A stretch of DNA of 64,000 bases from the NCBI GenBank assembly GCA_016845145.1, contig JAERTE010000096.1, positions 1 through 64,000 on the forward strand, read 5' to 3'. Every line of letters begins with the position of its first letter. Within the stretch, counting starts at the first letter, position 1. The stretch comes from Rhodospirillaceae bacterium. GTDB taxonomy: Bacteria; Pseudomonadota; Alphaproteobacteria; Rhodospirillales; Casp-alpha2. The notes below the pieces were generated by a model, which ran no database searches, was not told the origin of the DNA, and saw nothing but the letters and a program-made list of their open reading frames with translations. Below are positions 27,351-37,630 of this stretch, piece by piece. A program made the translations under genes and the position numbers.

Positions 27351-28162
27351 CAGACCACCGAAATATCAGGGGCGTCCACCGCCTTCATGCCGACGATGTT
27401 GTAGCCGCAATCCACGTGGTGGGTTTCACCCGTGACGCCACTTGAAAGATCGGAGAGCAGGTAGAGACCGGCGCCGCCGATGTCGTCCATATCGACGTTG
27501 CGACGCAAGGGTGAGTTGTACTCATTCCATTTCAGGATATAGCGGAAATCACCGATACCGGATGCGGCCAAGGTTTTCATCGGGCCGGCGGACATGGAAT
27601 TGACGCGGATATTTTCCTTGCCCAGGTCTTCGGCCAGGTAACGCACGCTGGTTTCCAGAGCGGCCTTGGCGACACCCATGACGTTGTAATGAGGCATCAC
27701 GCGCTCGGCACCGAAATAGGTCAGGGTTAGCAGGCTGCCACCATCGGTCATCAGCTTGCGGGCGCGCTGGCAGATGGCGGTGAACGAATAACAGGAAATA
27801 TTCATGGTTTGTTGGAAGTTCTCAGGCGAGGTGTCGATGTATCCACCTTTGAGTTCTTCCTTGTCCGAATAGGCAATGGCATGCACCAGAAAGTCGAGCT
27901 TGCCCCAGCGCTGCTCCAGATCGGCAAAGACGCCATCGACGCTGGCGGTGTCGGTCACGTCGCAAGGCAGCACAGCATCGGACCCAACAGATTCGGCTAG
28001 CGGCACGACCCGCTTTTTCAATGCGTCGCCCTGATAAGTGAAAGCCAACTCGGCGCCATGTTGATGAGCGGCCTTGGCAATTCCCCAGGCAATGGAGCGA
28101 TCGTTTGCGACCCCCATGATCAGGCCCCGTTTTCCTTCCATCAGCGGTGCGGCGTTGGACAT
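27350..28162 (-). CDS. fabI: enoyl-[acyl-carrier-protein] reductase (NADH)
   Basis: A 270-residue FabI. It reduces the enoyl-ACP in fatty acid elongation with NADH. Visible are the cofactor segment [17 protein letters not shown], the active-site pattern with Tyr and Lys six residues apart ([12 protein letters not shown]), and [16 protein letters not shown], where the substrate loop begins. An open frame extends 103 codons further upstream but is not homologous; ATG 28162 has GAGGAA and matches the family N-terminus. It overlaps aroC by one base and may share its transcript with the hyu operon. Confidence 0.96.
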   Translation of the reverse strand: MSNAAPLMEGKRGLIMGVANDRSIAWGIAKAAHQHGAELAFTYQGDALKKRVVPLAESVGSDAVLPCDVTDTASVDGVFADLEQRWGKLDFLVHAIAYSDKEELKGGYIDTSPENFQQTMNISCYSFTAICQRARKLMTDGGSLLTLTYFGAERVMPHYNVMGVAKAALETSVRYLAEDLGKENIRVNSMSAGPMKTLAASGIGDFRYILKWNEYNSPLRRNVDMDDIGGAGLYLLSDLSSGVTGETHHVDCGYNIVGMKAVDAPDISVV

Positions 28163-28289
28163 AGAATTCCTCGTTCCATTTTTGGTTCGTGTTTGCTGTT
28201 CAGGACCGAACTGATCCCCGATCACGAGCAGAAGATAAAGGATGGCGCCCGGTGATGGTAGTGAAAAGCCGCCTAAAGGCGTGCGATAA

Positions 28290-29516
28290 TTAACCCGTCG
28301 CGGCGCGGGCGCGTCGGTGACGCACCAGCAACAACATGCAGATCGTGAGATTGAGTAGGTTCCAGGCGGTCCCGTTGAGGAATGCGGCCTGATACGAACC
28401 CGTAAAGTCGAATATCTCTCCCGACACCCATCCGCCCAAGGCCATGCCGAAAATAGTGGCTGTAAATACAAGGCTAACGCGGGTAGCGGCCTCTCGCGCG
28501 GGGAAGAATTCGCGCACGATCAAGGCATAGGTCGGCACGATTCCACCTTGTGCGAGCCCGAAGATGCCGGAAACCACATAAAGCGATATCAATCCGTCGT
28601 AGGGTAGGTAGAGCAACAACGCCAAACCCTGCAATGCGGAGCCGATGAGGATAGTGGGCAGCGCCCCGATGCGGTCGGCAACCAAGCCGGAGACCAAACG
28701 GCTGGCAATTCCTAAGCCCAGCATGACCGAGAGAATCTCCGCGCCTCGCTGCGCGCCGTAGCCCAAGTCGCCGCAGTAGGCGACCATATGGACTTGCGGC
28801 ATCGACATGGCGACGCAGCACGCAACCCCGGCAACGATCAGCAAGGCCTGGAGGGTCTTGGGCGACATATCGACGGTTTGTACCTGGGGACGGGCGGAGA
28901 CAGGCGTGTCCGTGTGATCAATGGGTGGGCGGCGGCGCAGTGTCAGAGCCAGCGGTATCATTGTCACGATGCAAATGATGCCAATAGCGGTGTGTGCATC
29001 ACGCCAACCGATTTGATCAATAGTATATTGAAGAGCCGGCGGCCAAAGCGCGCCCGAGAGGTAATTGCCGCTGGCAACGATCGCCACGGCAATGCCGCGG
29101 CGTTTGATAAACCAGTGCGAGATGTCGGCAACCATTGGTCCGAACGTGGCGGAAGCGCCGAGAAAACCGATCAGCAATCCCTGCGCCAGCATGAACTGCC
29201 ACAGGGTTGCCGCCTGGGCGGCGGCGATATAGCCGAGTCCGAGCATCACGGCCCCCAGCATGACCGGCAGAACGATACCAAACCGATCGGCGAGGCGGCC
29301 CATGAATATGCCGCCAATGGCGAACCCAACCAGTGTGACGAAGTAGGGGAGCGATGCACTGCCGCGATCGACGCCAAATTCCGCCTCGATGGCCGGCAGT
29401 GCAACGACGACCGACCAAAATCCGATGCCGCCAATGGTGCAGAGCGCCAGAGCTATGGCTAGCCGCCGCCAAGCGTATGGGCTGTCGATCAATTCCGAGC
29501 TGTCGGCACTGCTCAT
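28290..29516 (-). CDS. MFS transporter
   Basis: A 408-residue major-facilitator protein with 12 predicted TM segments. The loop 2-3 motif is present as FMGRLADRFGIV, and SRLVSGLVADRIGALPT is its counterpart in the second half. The pattern with GPMVADISHWFIKRRGIAVAI between TM 4 and TM 5 resembles oxalate/formate or monocarboxylate-type MFS proteins, but the substrate cannot be told. It overlaps the DMT transporter gene by 4 bp (ATGA) and is the last gene of a three-gene operon. Confidence 0.88.
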   Translation of the reverse strand: MSSADSSELIDSPYAWRRLAIALALCTIGGIGFWSVVVALPAIEAEFGVDRGSASLPYFVTLVGFAIGGIFMGRLADRFGIVLPVMLGAVMLGLGYIAAAQAATLWQFMLAQGLLIGFLGASATFGPMVADISHWFIKRRGIAVAIVASGNYLSGALWPPALQYTIDQIGWRDAHTAIGIICIVTMIPLALTLRRRPPIDHTDTPVSARPQVQTVDMSPKTLQALLIVAGVACCVAMSMPQVHMVAYCGDLGYGAQRGAEILSVMLGLGIASRLVSGLVADRIGALPTILIGSALQGLALLLYLPYDGLISLYVVSGIFGLAQGGIVPTYALIVREFFPAREAATRVSLVFTATIFGMALGGWVSGEIFDFTGSYQAAFLNGTAWNLLNLTICMLLLVRHRRARAATG

Positions 29517-30409
29517 TGCGGCTTACCGCGTTCGGACAGCCAAATACCACCCAGTACCAATCCAAGCGCAGCGCCATGGTACAATTCGAATGGCTCACTT
29601 AGGATCATGACCGCGAGGACAGCCGCGAATACAGGCACCAAATTCACAAACACACCAGCTCGACCGGGCCCAATCGCTTCAACACCGTGAATAAAGAATA
29701 TCTGTGCCAAAAACGACGGAAACAACGTGATCAGTCCGACCACCAGCCAGCCCTTCGGCGTTGGCCATTGGAAATGACCAAGGGCGTATTCTGTCGCAGC
29801 TAATGGCAGCGATGTCACCAACGCGGCGGCGGTCAAGACCGTAAACAATCCCATGGCGGATGTAGCGGGGCGGTCGCGAAGAGCGACCGTATAGCCTGCG
29901 TAGAGTACGCAGGCGATGATCATCAAGCCATCTCCGAGGTTAACACCAAGGCCCGCAAGTCCGCCAAGGTTCCCACCGGACGCCACTGTAGCGACGCCGA
30001 AAATGGTCACGGCGACGCCGACGGCCTGCATCCGTGAGATTCGCGCGCCATGGGCAAGAAAGGTGCCCAGCAGTACAATGCCCGGGATCGATCCTTGCAA
30101 AATGCCGATATTCACCGCTGTCGTATAGTGCCCGGAAACGTAAAATAAGCCATTGAAGCCAGCGAACCCCAACGCCCCCATGGCGAAAAGAAATGGCAGC
30201 CTGGGGCGGAGTGCCACCCAATCTCGGCGCACATACCGGCTTGCGAACAGGGCCAACAGAATGGAAACCCCAACCCAGCGCAGCAGCACCACGGCCATCG
30301 GCGAAACCTCGCCCGCCGCCATGCGGCTAAACAGCGCATTGGCGCCCCAGCACATAGCCGTGACCGACAGCATGGCATAGGCCTTCAAATTGGAGGTCGC
30401 AGCACTCAT
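29513..30409 (-). CDS. EamA-domain (DMT superfamily) transporter
   Basis: A 298-residue protein with ten hydrophobic segments in two EamA halves (CWGANALFSRMAAGEVSPM in the first and VFAAVLAVMILSEPFELYHG in the second), the layout of drug/metabolite exporters such as RhaT or YdcZ relatives. Direction and substrate are unknown. It overlaps both neighbours by 4 bp, so the LLM oxidoreductase, this protein and the MFS transporter are made together. Confidence 0.88.
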   Translation of the reverse strand: MSAATSNLKAYAMLSVTAMCWGANALFSRMAAGEVSPMAVVLLRWVGVSILLALFASRYVRRDWVALRPRLPFLFAMGALGFAGFNGLFYVSGHYTTAVNIGILQGSIPGIVLLGTFLAHGARISRMQAVGVAVTIFGVATVASGGNLGGLAGLGVNLGDGLMIIACVLYAGYTVALRDRPATSAMGLFTVLTAAALVTSLPLAATEYALGHFQWPTPKGWLVVGLITLFPSFLAQIFFIHGVEAIGPGRAGVFVNLVPVFAAVLAVMILSEPFELYHGAALGLVLGGIWLSERGKPQ

Positions 30410-31407
30410 GTAAATTCCCGCGCCAGCAATTCGTATGATTGCCGCCGGTCGGCTTGAGCGTGGGTCCAGGTAAGGACGACAATTTCCTCAACACCGGCGT
30501 GCTCGGCCAATGCGCGCAGTTTGTCGCCCACGCGGTCCGGCGTGCCGATCAGGGCATGGGTTTGCAAATCATCGATAAAGGCGCGATCGGTTTCAGTGTA
30601 GGAAAAGGCAGCAGCGGTTTCGGGTGTTTGCAGTGGCGCCAAACCGCCCCTGTTGCGCATCAGTTTCCAGTGGGCACGTGATTGGAACAGGCGCTCGGCC
30701 TCGGCATCCGTCTTAGCTGTCAGCGCCCATACACAGATATTCCCGGTCGGCTCTGGGTGGCGGGCGCTCGGTTGATATTCCGTTCGGTAGAGCTTAAGGG
30801 CGTACTCGACACCACCACCATCAGTGATGAAGTGCGCAAAGCAATAGGGAACGCCGAAATGTGCTGCCACCCTGGCACCGTAATCCGACGTACCGAGCAT
30901 CCAGACCTCTGGTGTGGTTTCGGCCTGAGGGTGCGCCTTCAACGTCCCATAAGGATGGCCGTCGACCAATGCTTCACCCGACACCCAGGCCATCAGATCG
31001 CGCACGTTGGCGGGAAAATGCTCGGCGTCCAACTGGCCGTTCGGGTTAAGCGCCATGGCGGTATTGCCGTCTGAACCGGGCGCGCGGCCCAGGCCCAAGT
31101 CAATACGCCCGGGCGCGATGGCATCAAGCACACGGAACTGCTCAGCTACCTTGTAAGGCGAATAATGCGGCAGCATGACACCGGCGCTGCCGATGCGGAT
31201 GCGTTTCGTCGCCTGACCGATGGCCGCCATGATGATCTCCGGGGCTGTGCCGATGATGGTCGGATGGTTGTGATGTTCGGAAACCCAGAAGCGATGGTAG
31301 CCCAGGTCTTCACATAGGCACGCAAGCTCAATTGTGTCGCGGATCGCTTGATCTTGCGGCACGCCTTCGGCAGCGGTGGACTGGTCGAGGACGGAGAGTT
31401 TTAACAT
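30406..31407 (-). CDS. luciferase-like (LLM) flavin-dependent monooxygenase
   Basis: A 333-residue TIM-barrel flavoprotein of the bacterial luciferase family. Typical parts are GYHRFWVSEHHNHPTI, IRIGSAGVMLPHYSPYKVAE, and APGRIDLGLGRAPGSD, with LGTSDYGARVAAHFGVPYCFA. Members oxidise organosulfur, aldehyde or amine compounds with FMNH2 supplied by a separate reductase. It is the first gene of an operon with two exporters, which fits detoxification or degradation of a small molecule; that is inference. The divergent neighbour is the YihY gene. Confidence 0.88.
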   Translation of the reverse strand: MLKLSVLDQSTAAEGVPQDQAIRDTIELACLCEDLGYHRFWVSEHHNHPTIIGTAPEIIMAAIGQATKRIRIGSAGVMLPHYSPYKVAEQFRVLDAIAPGRIDLGLGRAPGSDGNTAMALNPNGQLDAEHFPANVRDLMAWVSGEALVDGHPYGTLKAHPQAETTPEVWMLGTSDYGARVAAHFGVPYCFAHFITDGGGVEYALKLYRTEYQPSARHPEPTGNICVWALTAKTDAEAERLFQSRAHWKLMRNRGGLAPLQTPETAAAFSYTETDRAFIDDLQTHALIGTPDRVGDKLRALAEHAGVEEIVVLTWTHAQADRRQSYELLAREFT

Positions 31408-31509
31408 GGCTTCAATGTAGAGTGCGTCAAGCCCGGTTCCAAGCCGGGAAGCTCTTCCGACACTTGCGATCTTGGTTTACAGTGCGTCTTTGAGGAAACG
31501 AGGTAATTC

Positions 31510-32811
31510 ATGGCCGAACACAACGACGCGCAAACACCGCGTCCTAATATAAACCCTGCGGACGCCGGCGCGTTCACGCTTTATGTTTTCGATCGTTTTG
31601 TCGAAGACAGAGGCTGGCGCATGGCTGCTGGCCTTAGCTACACGTCGCTGTTGGCAATTGTGCCGCTGACGGCCATCGCATTTTCCATGCTCGCTGCCTT
31701 TCCCGTGTTCGAGAACGTGAAGGACCAGTTCCAGGACGCGATCTTCCAGAATATGTTGCCCGAATCAGCAAACGCCATGCGTGAGTATTTTGACGGTTTC
31801 GTGCAAAACACGGCCTCGCTTTCAGCGGTCGGCATCATTGCCTTGGCGCTCACGGCTGTATTGTTGCTGGGCACCATCGAGGCGGATATCAACACCGTAT
31901 TCCGGGTGCAGAAGGCCCGCAACCTGGCTTCGAAGATGCTCGTTTTCTGGGCGATGATCACGTTGGGGCCGATTTTGCTGGGCGCCAGTTTTTCACTGTC
32001 GACCTATTTCTTTGCCGCGACGCAATGGATGGACCTGGAGATATTGCAGGGACCAATTGGTCTGTTGACCGCATTTGTCCCGACATTGATCATGATCGTG
32101 CTGTTTGCGGCATTTTATTTCGCCATTCCCAATCGGCCGGTACGCATCACAACCGCGCTCGTCGGCGGCGTCACGGCGGGCATGTTGTTTGCGCTTTTGC
32201 GCAAGGGCTTCGGTTGGTACGTCGCGACTTTCCCGACCTATCAAAACATCTATGGCGCGCTGTCGGTGGTGCCGATCTTCCTGATCTGGATGTATCTGTC
32301 ATGGACGGTGGTGATCTTGGGTGGGGTACTGACGGCCTCGGTGAGCGACTGGCGCAACTCGGGCGGCAAGCCGGGCAGTGCGAATTTGCGTCCCGGGCAG
32401 CGCACCGTAATGGCGTTGCGCGTTTTGGCTGTGATGTTTGAAGCTAGCCGAGCCGGCGGGCGCGTCGAGCGACGCAATTTGTTGCTGCAGATCGGCGGTG
32501 CGGAAGCGGCATTGGATCAGGTGATGGAGCTGTTGCAAAGTGCCGAGTTTATCGATGAAAGCGCTCGCGGTGGATGGGTGTTGAGCCGCGATCTGGATAC
32601 AGCCACTTTGCATGATTTGGGCCAAGCCATGCGTTGGGGCATTCGACGCTCCGATCTGGAGAGCACCGGTGAAGATGGTTGGGAACGGCACTTCCGCGAT
32701 CGTCTGCAACAGATGCGCAATGCGGAGAAAACGGCTGCCGGCGTCAGCATCCGGGCGATCTTGATGGCGCACGAGAGCGGCGAATCAGCGGATTTGCGTT
32801 CGGTCTCCTAA
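31510..32811 (+). CDS. YihY/BrkB (UPF0761) family membrane protein
   Basis: A 433-residue protein with six hydrophobic segments in the first 290 residues, including AAGLSYTSLLAIVPLTAIAF and the later VVPIFLIWMYLSWTVVILGG, the fingerprint of the YihY family. The C-terminal 140 residues are soluble and look like a winged-helix-type domain. The family was once called ribonuclease BN in error; its real function is unclear. GAGG with 6-nt spacing precedes ATG. It ends overlapping the DnaJ-like gene convergently. Confidence 0.88.
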   Translation: MAEHNDAQTPRPNINPADAGAFTLYVFDRFVEDRGWRMAAGLSYTSLLAIVPLTAIAFSMLAAFPVFENVKDQFQDAIFQNMLPESANAMREYFDGFVQNTASLSAVGIIALALTAVLLLGTIEADINTVFRVQKARNLASKMLVFWAMITLGPILLGASFSLSTYFFAATQWMDLEILQGPIGLLTAFVPTLIMIVLFAAFYFAIPNRPVRITTALVGGVTAGMLFALLRKGFGWYVATFPTYQNIYGALSVVPIFLIWMYLSWTVVILGGVLTASVSDWRNSGGKPGSANLRPGQRTVMALRVLAVMFEASRAGGRVERRNLLLQIGGAEAALDQVMELLQSAEFIDESARGGWVLSRDLDTATLHDLGQAMRWGIRRSDLESTGEDGWERHFRDRLQQMRNAEKTAAGVSIRAILMAHESGESADLRSVS

Positions 32812-33668
32812 GAACCGTTTTTCGGACGCACCGAATACGGGTTGTTTGGGCTCCATTTCTCCACGAAATCCCGGAGGTCGGTGTTCTTTCCGCGCGGCAG
32901 GACGACCTTCAGCGTGATGTATTGATCGCCTCGAACGTCACCGTTTTTCCCACTTGTCAGTCCCTTACCTTTTAACCTGAGGATCGTACCGGTATTTGAG
33001 TCCGCCGGTATAGTGACCGAGACCGGACCATCAATGGTTGGTGCATCAACCCGTGCCCCCAGCACGGCTTCGGGTAACGTTACGGGCAAGTCGACGTGAA
33101 TATCGGTCTCTTCGCTTCGAAAGGTGGGGTCGGGCATAACCTCAATGGCCACGTGCGCATCGCCATCAGTTCCGCCTCCAATGCCCGGCATACCTTGGCC
33201 CTTGAGGCGAAGCAGCGTGCCGTCGGCGGTAGCGGCAGGGATATTCACCTTAAGGCGCTTGCCGTTGGTCATGGAGACATACTTCACACAGCCGCGTGCA
33301 GCATCCATGAAAGTGACCTTGAGATCGTATTCCACATCAACGCCATTGACTTTGATTGTCTTTTTCCCCGACGACGCCCGGTTTCCGCCATGCGGTTGTG
33401 ATTTCCGCTGCGTCGTCGACGAGCGCGCTCTTTGCGAAGCTTTCCTGGCACCACCTGCGTCGATGTCACCGCGATCGTATTGGGCGCGGGTTTTGGGGTC
33501 GGACAGAATATCGTAGGCCTGGGCCAGTTGCTTGAAATCTTCTTCAGCCCAGGGATTGTCAGGGTCGCGGTCTGGATGGCGTGAGCGCGCCAGAGTTCGA
33601 TAGGCCTTTTTTATATCCTCTTCGCTGGCGCGGGAGGTCAGCCCAAGAATCGAATAAAGGTCTTTCAT
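32808..33668 (-). CDS. DnaJ-class co-chaperone, CbpA-like
   Basis: A 286-residue J-domain protein. The J domain is at residues 1-70 with the DnaK-stimulating HPD in SRHPDRDPDNP. A Gly/Ser/Arg-rich linker follows, then two substrate-binding beta domains (LRLKGQGMPGIGGG and LRLKGKGLTSGKNGD). The CxxCxGxG zinc repeats of true DnaJ are missing, as in CbpA. It should deliver clients to DnaK. The linker (RARSSTTQRKSQPHGG) is unusually basic and Ser-rich. Confidence 0.9.
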   Translation of the reverse strand: MKDLYSILGLTSRASEEDIKKAYRTLARSRHPDRDPDNPWAEEDFKQLAQAYDILSDPKTRAQYDRGDIDAGGARKASQRARSSTTQRKSQPHGGNRASSGKKTIKVNGVDVEYDLKVTFMDAARGCVKYVSMTNGKRLKVNIPAATADGTLLRLKGQGMPGIGGGTDGDAHVAIEVMPDPTFRSEETDIHVDLPVTLPEAVLGARVDAPTIDGPVSVTIPADSNTGTILRLKGKGLTSGKNGDVRGDQYITLKVVLPRGKNTDLRDFVEKWSPNNPYSVRPKNGS

Positions 33669-33775
33669 GAATGCCGCCGCCGAAGACTAGAGCCGGGAAC
33701 AAGGCCCAAATGATAGAGTCGGTCGCGACTATGCCATATCTGAAGGGAGAGGTTCAAAAAAACTCGGTTTGCGTT

Positions 33776-34282
33776 CTAGCTAACCACTTTCCAAGTGCCG
33801 TCGGCTTGACGACAGGCGCGTCCGGCGGCGGTCTCTTCCTTACCGTCCACGTAAATGGTCTGTTCGAACGTACGGCAATACTCGCCACTGGCCTTTTGGT
33901 AGGTTTGGGTCGGAGTGACCGTGCCGGAATTACCCGAATCGGGATTACGCCAAGCAGACGTGGTGCCGGTTTTTCCGTGCTCAAGGCTATCTTGCGTGGT
34001 GCGCCCCATATACGCCTTGTCGGCGGCATCCAAGGATTTTCCGATCTCGCCACCCATCCACGCACCGGCTAAAGCACCAATTGCGACGGCGGCCATCTGA
34101 CCTTTGCCGCCACCAATTTGGCTGCCGGTTAACGCACCTAAGCCGGCACCGACGATGGTGCCCAGGGTTTGTTTGGGGTTGTTCTCCATGTCACCGGCGC
34201 ATCCTGCGGCCAACATGCCGGCGAGGGCGAGGGCGCTTAAACGTGTGCCAAGAGTTTTCAAGGTGGATTTTGGTGACATCAT
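33776..34282 (-). CDS. glycine-zipper lipoprotein (surface antigen-like)
   Basis: A 168-residue lipoprotein: a signal peptide ending in the lipobox LAAGCAG, a glycine-zipper segment LGTIVGAGLGALTGSQIGGG and VAIGALAGAWMGGEIG, then a C-terminal domain with YCRTFEQTIYVDGKEETAAG and a final GTWKVVS. This is the layout of the rickettsial 17-kDa surface antigen/RT0821-type family anchored in the outer membrane. Three in-frame ATGs compete (34288, 34282, 34279); I take 34282 for its spacing to AGAGG. It is divergent from pdxH. Confidence 0.85.
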   Translation of the reverse strand: MMSPKSTLKTLGTRLSALALAGMLAAGCAGDMENNPKQTLGTIVGAGLGALTGSQIGGGKGQMAAVAIGALAGAWMGGEIGKSLDAADKAYMGRTTQDSLEHGKTGTTSAWRNPDSGNSGTVTPTQTYQKASGEYCRTFEQTIYVDGKEETAAGRACRQADGTWKVVS

Positions 34283-34412
34283 GATCATAATCCTCTGTGA
34301 TCGTGCTTTTCGCAACCAACGCTGGTTTCTATATTGCGCGCAGAACAACGGGGCCAGAAATACCTCGTCCTCTTACCTATATCTAATTTAGGCAGGTTAT
34401 TCTTAACATTCC

Positions 34413-35012
34413 ATGGATGCAGTGATGACCGTCACCAACGATGACCCGATAGTGCAATTCAAGCAATGGTTCGACGAAGCAAAAGAAGCAGAACCGGACA
34501 ATCCCAATGCGATGACGCTAGCTACAGCGGACGCTCGTGGCCGGCCGTCGGCGCGCATGGTGTTGTTGAAAGATGTCGATGAGCGAGGGTTTGTATTTTA
34601 TACGAATCTAACCAGCCGGAAGGGCGAGGATTTGGCGGCCAATGCGCAGGCCGCATTGGTGTTTTATTGGAAGAGCCTCACCCGGCAGGTCCGGATTGAG
34701 GGTGCAATCGAAGCAGTGAGCCATCAAGAGGCCGATGATTATTATCATTCACGCCCGCGTCTCAGCCAAATTGGCGCTTGGGCGTCAAAACAATCGCAAC
34801 CCCTGGAAGGCCGGTTCGAGTTGGAGCGGCGCGTGGCAAAGTATACGGCGAAGTTTAACGTCGGCACTATTCCGCGGCCGGAATTCTGGTCTGGATTCCG
34901 GGTGGTGCCCGCGCGCATCGAGTTTTGGCAAGAAGAAGCCTTCCGCCTGCATGACCGCGCATTGTTTACGAAACTAGACAATGGATGGGCAACGGAGAAG
35001 CTATTCCCGTGA
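34413..35012 (+). CDS. pdxH: pyridoxamine 5'-phosphate oxidase
   Basis: A 199-residue FMN enzyme that oxidises pyridoxine or pyridoxamine 5'-phosphate to PLP. It matches the family in length and has [33 protein letters not shown], and the C-terminal [16 protein letters not shown] signature, followed by RLHDRALF. Two near starts exist (34413 and 34425). The stop overlaps the GTG start of the CDF transporter gene (GTGA), so the two are coupled. Confidence 0.95.
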   Translation: MDAVMTVTNDDPIVQFKQWFDEAKEAEPDNPNAMTLATADARGRPSARMVLLKDVDERGFVFYTNLTSRKGEDLAANAQAALVFYWKSLTRQVRIEGAIEAVSHQEADDYYHSRPRLSQIGAWASKQSQPLEGRFELERRVAKYTAKFNVGTIPRPEFWSGFRVVPARIEFWQEEAFRLHDRALFTKLDNGWATEKLFP

Positions 35013-35950
35013 GCGCTGCCGCCGATACCGAAGGCCTGATGTCGACGCGAGGTTTTTCGCCGGAGGCGGCGAGACTTATGCGGCTCGCGACCTATGCGTC
35101 TGTCGGGGTTGCGTGCGTTTTGATCGTGACCAAATTCGCAGCTTGGGTGGTGACGGATTCCGTCAGTCTGCTGTCGACATTGATCGACTCGTTGCTTGAT
35201 GCAGCTGCCTCGGTTGTAAACTTGATTGCCGTCCGCCATGCATTGCAGCCGGCGGACGAGGAGCACCGGTTCGGCCATGGTAAGGCCGAACCGCTGGCGG
35301 GGCTTGCTCAGGCGGCGTTTATCGTTGGCTCGGCGGTGTTCTTAATGTTTGAGGCCGGAGAGCGTTTTTTCAGTCCACATATTATCAGCCATGCGCCCGT
35401 AGGTTATGCGGTGATGGTGTTCTCTATCGTTATGACTGTCGGCTTGGTGATCTTTCAGAAATACGTCGTCAGGAAATCGGGCTCTGTGGCCATCAGCGCC
35501 GATTCGCTGCACTACCAGACCGATGTCTTGATCAACGCCAGCGTATTGGTGTCGATATTTCTGGCCAGCGAGATGGGCTTTGTTCACGCCGATCCGCTGT
35601 TTGCCATTGGTATCGCGGCCTACATCATCTATACGGCCTGGCAAATCGGCCAGGGCGCATTGCAAATTCTCATGGACCACGAATTACCCGACGAAGAGCG
35701 CTCGCGGATCATTGAGGTCGCCAAGGCCCAGAAAGGTGTCAACGGTGTGCACGACCTGCGCACGAGATCATCGGGTTCGCATGTGTTTATCCAGATGCAC
35801 GTAGAGATGGATGGCGATTTGCGGCTGCGCGAGGCGCACGAGATTGCCGATACTGTTGAGATCGAGGTCGGAAAGGCGTTTCCCAACGCTGAGGTGATCG
35901 TTCACCAAGACCCTGACGATATCGACGAAGGCCACGAGTTCCTGCATTGA
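35009..35950 (+). CDS. cation diffusion facilitator (FieF/YiiP-like)
   Basis: A 313-residue metal exporter with TM segments starting at [21 protein letters not shown]. The first metal-binding helix has [17 protein letters not shown], followed by [13 protein letters not shown]; the later helix has [18 protein letters not shown], which gives the D-x3-D or HxxxD site for Zn or Fe. The C-terminal domain holds [21 protein letters not shown], the usual dimerisation ferredoxin-like fold. I prefer GTG 35009, which overlaps the pdxH stop by 4 bp; ATG 34985 and 35039 are alternatives. Metals exchange for protons. Confidence 0.9.
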   Translation: MSAAADTEGLMSTRGFSPEAARLMRLATYASVGVACVLIVTKFAAWVVTDSVSLLSTLIDSLLDAAASVVNLIAVRHALQPADEEHRFGHGKAEPLAGLAQAAFIVGSAVFLMFEAGERFFSPHIISHAPVGYAVMVFSIVMTVGLVIFQKYVVRKSGSVAISADSLHYQTDVLINASVLVSIFLASEMGFVHADPLFAIGIAAYIIYTAWQIGQGALQILMDHELPDEERSRIIEVAKAQKGVNGVHDLRTRSSGSHVFIQMHVEMDGDLRLREAHEIADTVEIEVGKAFPNAEVIVHQDPDDIDEGHEFLH

Positions 35951-37518
35951 GCGAGACGACCACACCTGAATCAGATGCGCACCAGCAGGGAATGGTGATT
36001 GAGTTTTTGTCAAATGGCGCGGCTTACGAGGCCGATGCGGCGCCAGAGATTATTGAAACTCATGTGTCGTGGATATTCCTGAGCGGCGAGCGGGCTTACA
36101 AACTTAAGCGCGCCGTTCATTTCCCGTACCTTGATTTCTCGTCCCTCTCAGCGCGCAAGACGGCGTGTGACGAAGAAGTGCTGCTCAATCGACGAACGGC
36201 GCCGGACGTGTATTTGGGCGTGGTCCCTGTGCGCCGGGACGCCGACGGCAAAATGTATTTGAACTCAGGTACGGGAGAGGTCGTTGAGTGGTTGGTGGCC
36301 ATGCAGCGCTTCGAACAGGATGGTTTGTTCGACCGCTTGGCGCAATCAGACGGTCTCCGCCGCCGCCGGATGGAGGCGTTGGCCGATTCCATTGCGGCGT
36401 TTCATGCCGATGCCGAGATCGCCACTGAACGCGGCGGTGCCAAGGGCACACGTTTGATCATTGAAAACAATCGCGCCAGTTTCGGATTGGGGCCTGACGG
36501 GGTTTTTGACCCGAATGCCGTGCCGGCGCTGACTGGCGCGTCTTTGGAGAAGGTAACGGATTTATCCGAAACGTTGGACTTGCGCCGCGATCAGGAAGCG
36601 GTCAGGCTTTGCCACGGCGATCTGCATTTGCGCAATATCTGCCTCATTAACGACAAGCCGACGCTGTTCGATGCCATTGAGTTCAACCGTGATTTTTCCG
36701 AAATCGACGTGCTGTACGATCTGGCATTTCTGCTCATGGATTTGGACTATCGCGGTTTGGGGCGGCTGTCGTCGATCATATTCAACCGCTATTTCGACGT
36801 GACCGGCGAATTGACGAAGCGTCCCGGCGCGCTGTCGGTATTGCCATTGTTCTTGTCCATGCGCGCGGCTATTCGCAGCCATGTCGACGCGCTACAGGCG
36901 GGTTTGTTGTCGGATGAAGACAAACGCCGACAGCGTGCGGCTGAGGCGTGCGAGTATCTTGCCATGGCACGAGCCTACCTCGAACGTCCAGCCCCGCGAT
37001 TGGTGGCGATCGGCGGTTTGTCGGGCAGCGGCAAATCGCGCATGAGCCGCGAATTGGCGCCGTTCATTGGCGGTTCACCCGGCGCGCGGGTGGTGCGGAC
37101 GGATGTCATTCGAAAACGCCTGTGGGGTGTAGCTCCTGAGGTGCGGCTGCCGAACCGCGCCTATAGTGGAGAAATGCATCGCAAAACATATGACGCGTTT
37201 TACGGCGAGATTGGCGAAGCGCTGGCCCAGGGTCATTCGGTCATTGCTGACGGTGTGTTCGCATCTTCCACCCAGCGTGACGCCGTAAGGAAAGCGGCTG
37301 GAAAGGCTGGGGTGCCGTTCACTGGAATTTGGATGATAGCGACGCCGGAAATTATGGAACAGCGAGTGGTCAATCGCCAACACAATGCTTCGGATGCGAC
37401 TGTCGAGGTGCTGCGCCAACAGCTTGAGTACGACCTTGGTGACATAGATTGGAACATCGTCGATAGCAGTGGCGAGAAAAGTGCCACCTTGGCAGCCGGG
37501 CGGCGTTTATTGGAATAA
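35947..37518 (+). CDS. fused aminoglycoside-phosphotransferase-like and P-loop kinase protein
   Basis: A 523-residue two-part protein. Residues 1-340 resemble APH-type small-molecule kinases with the catalytic loop HGDLHLRN near residue 223 and DAIEFNRDFSEID as the metal site. Residues 345-523 carry a P-loop GGLSGSGKSRMSRE near residue 356, like gluconate/zeta-toxin-type kinases, with VVRTDVIRKRLWG. This pairing is common in proteobacteria, but its substrate is not known. The start is TTG 35947, overlapping the CDF stop. Confidence 0.85.
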   Translation: MSETTTPESDAHQQGMVIEFLSNGAAYEADAAPEIIETHVSWIFLSGERAYKLKRAVHFPYLDFSSLSARKTACDEEVLLNRRTAPDVYLGVVPVRRDADGKMYLNSGTGEVVEWLVAMQRFEQDGLFDRLAQSDGLRRRRMEALADSIAAFHADAEIATERGGAKGTRLIIENNRASFGLGPDGVFDPNAVPALTGASLEKVTDLSETLDLRRDQEAVRLCHGDLHLRNICLINDKPTLFDAIEFNRDFSEIDVLYDLAFLLMDLDYRGLGRLSSIIFNRYFDVTGELTKRPGALSVLPLFLSMRAAIRSHVDALQAGLLSDEDKRRQRAAEACEYLAMARAYLERPAPRLVAIGGLSGSGKSRMSRELAPFIGGSPGARVVRTDVIRKRLWGVAPEVRLPNRAYSGEMHRKTYDAFYGEIGEALAQGHSVIADGVFASSTQRDAVRKAAGKAGVPFTGIWMIATPEIMEQRVVNRQHNASDATVEVLRQQLEYDLGDIDWNIVDSSGEKSATLAAGRRLLE

Positions 37519-37630
37519 AAACGCTAGATATATCAACTTTCTCCGGTACCGCTGGGGCGTTGGGCGTGTTAGTATATAAGGGTCCGAAACAAACCTTAGA
37601 AAAAATCATAATGGGGGATAGGAGATCGGC

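Noticed and set aside
28163..28471. 103-codon N-terminal extension of the fabI frame
   Set aside because: Overlaps the MFS gene and has Cys-rich nonsense sequence; the FabI N-terminus fits ATG 28162 with GAGGAA.
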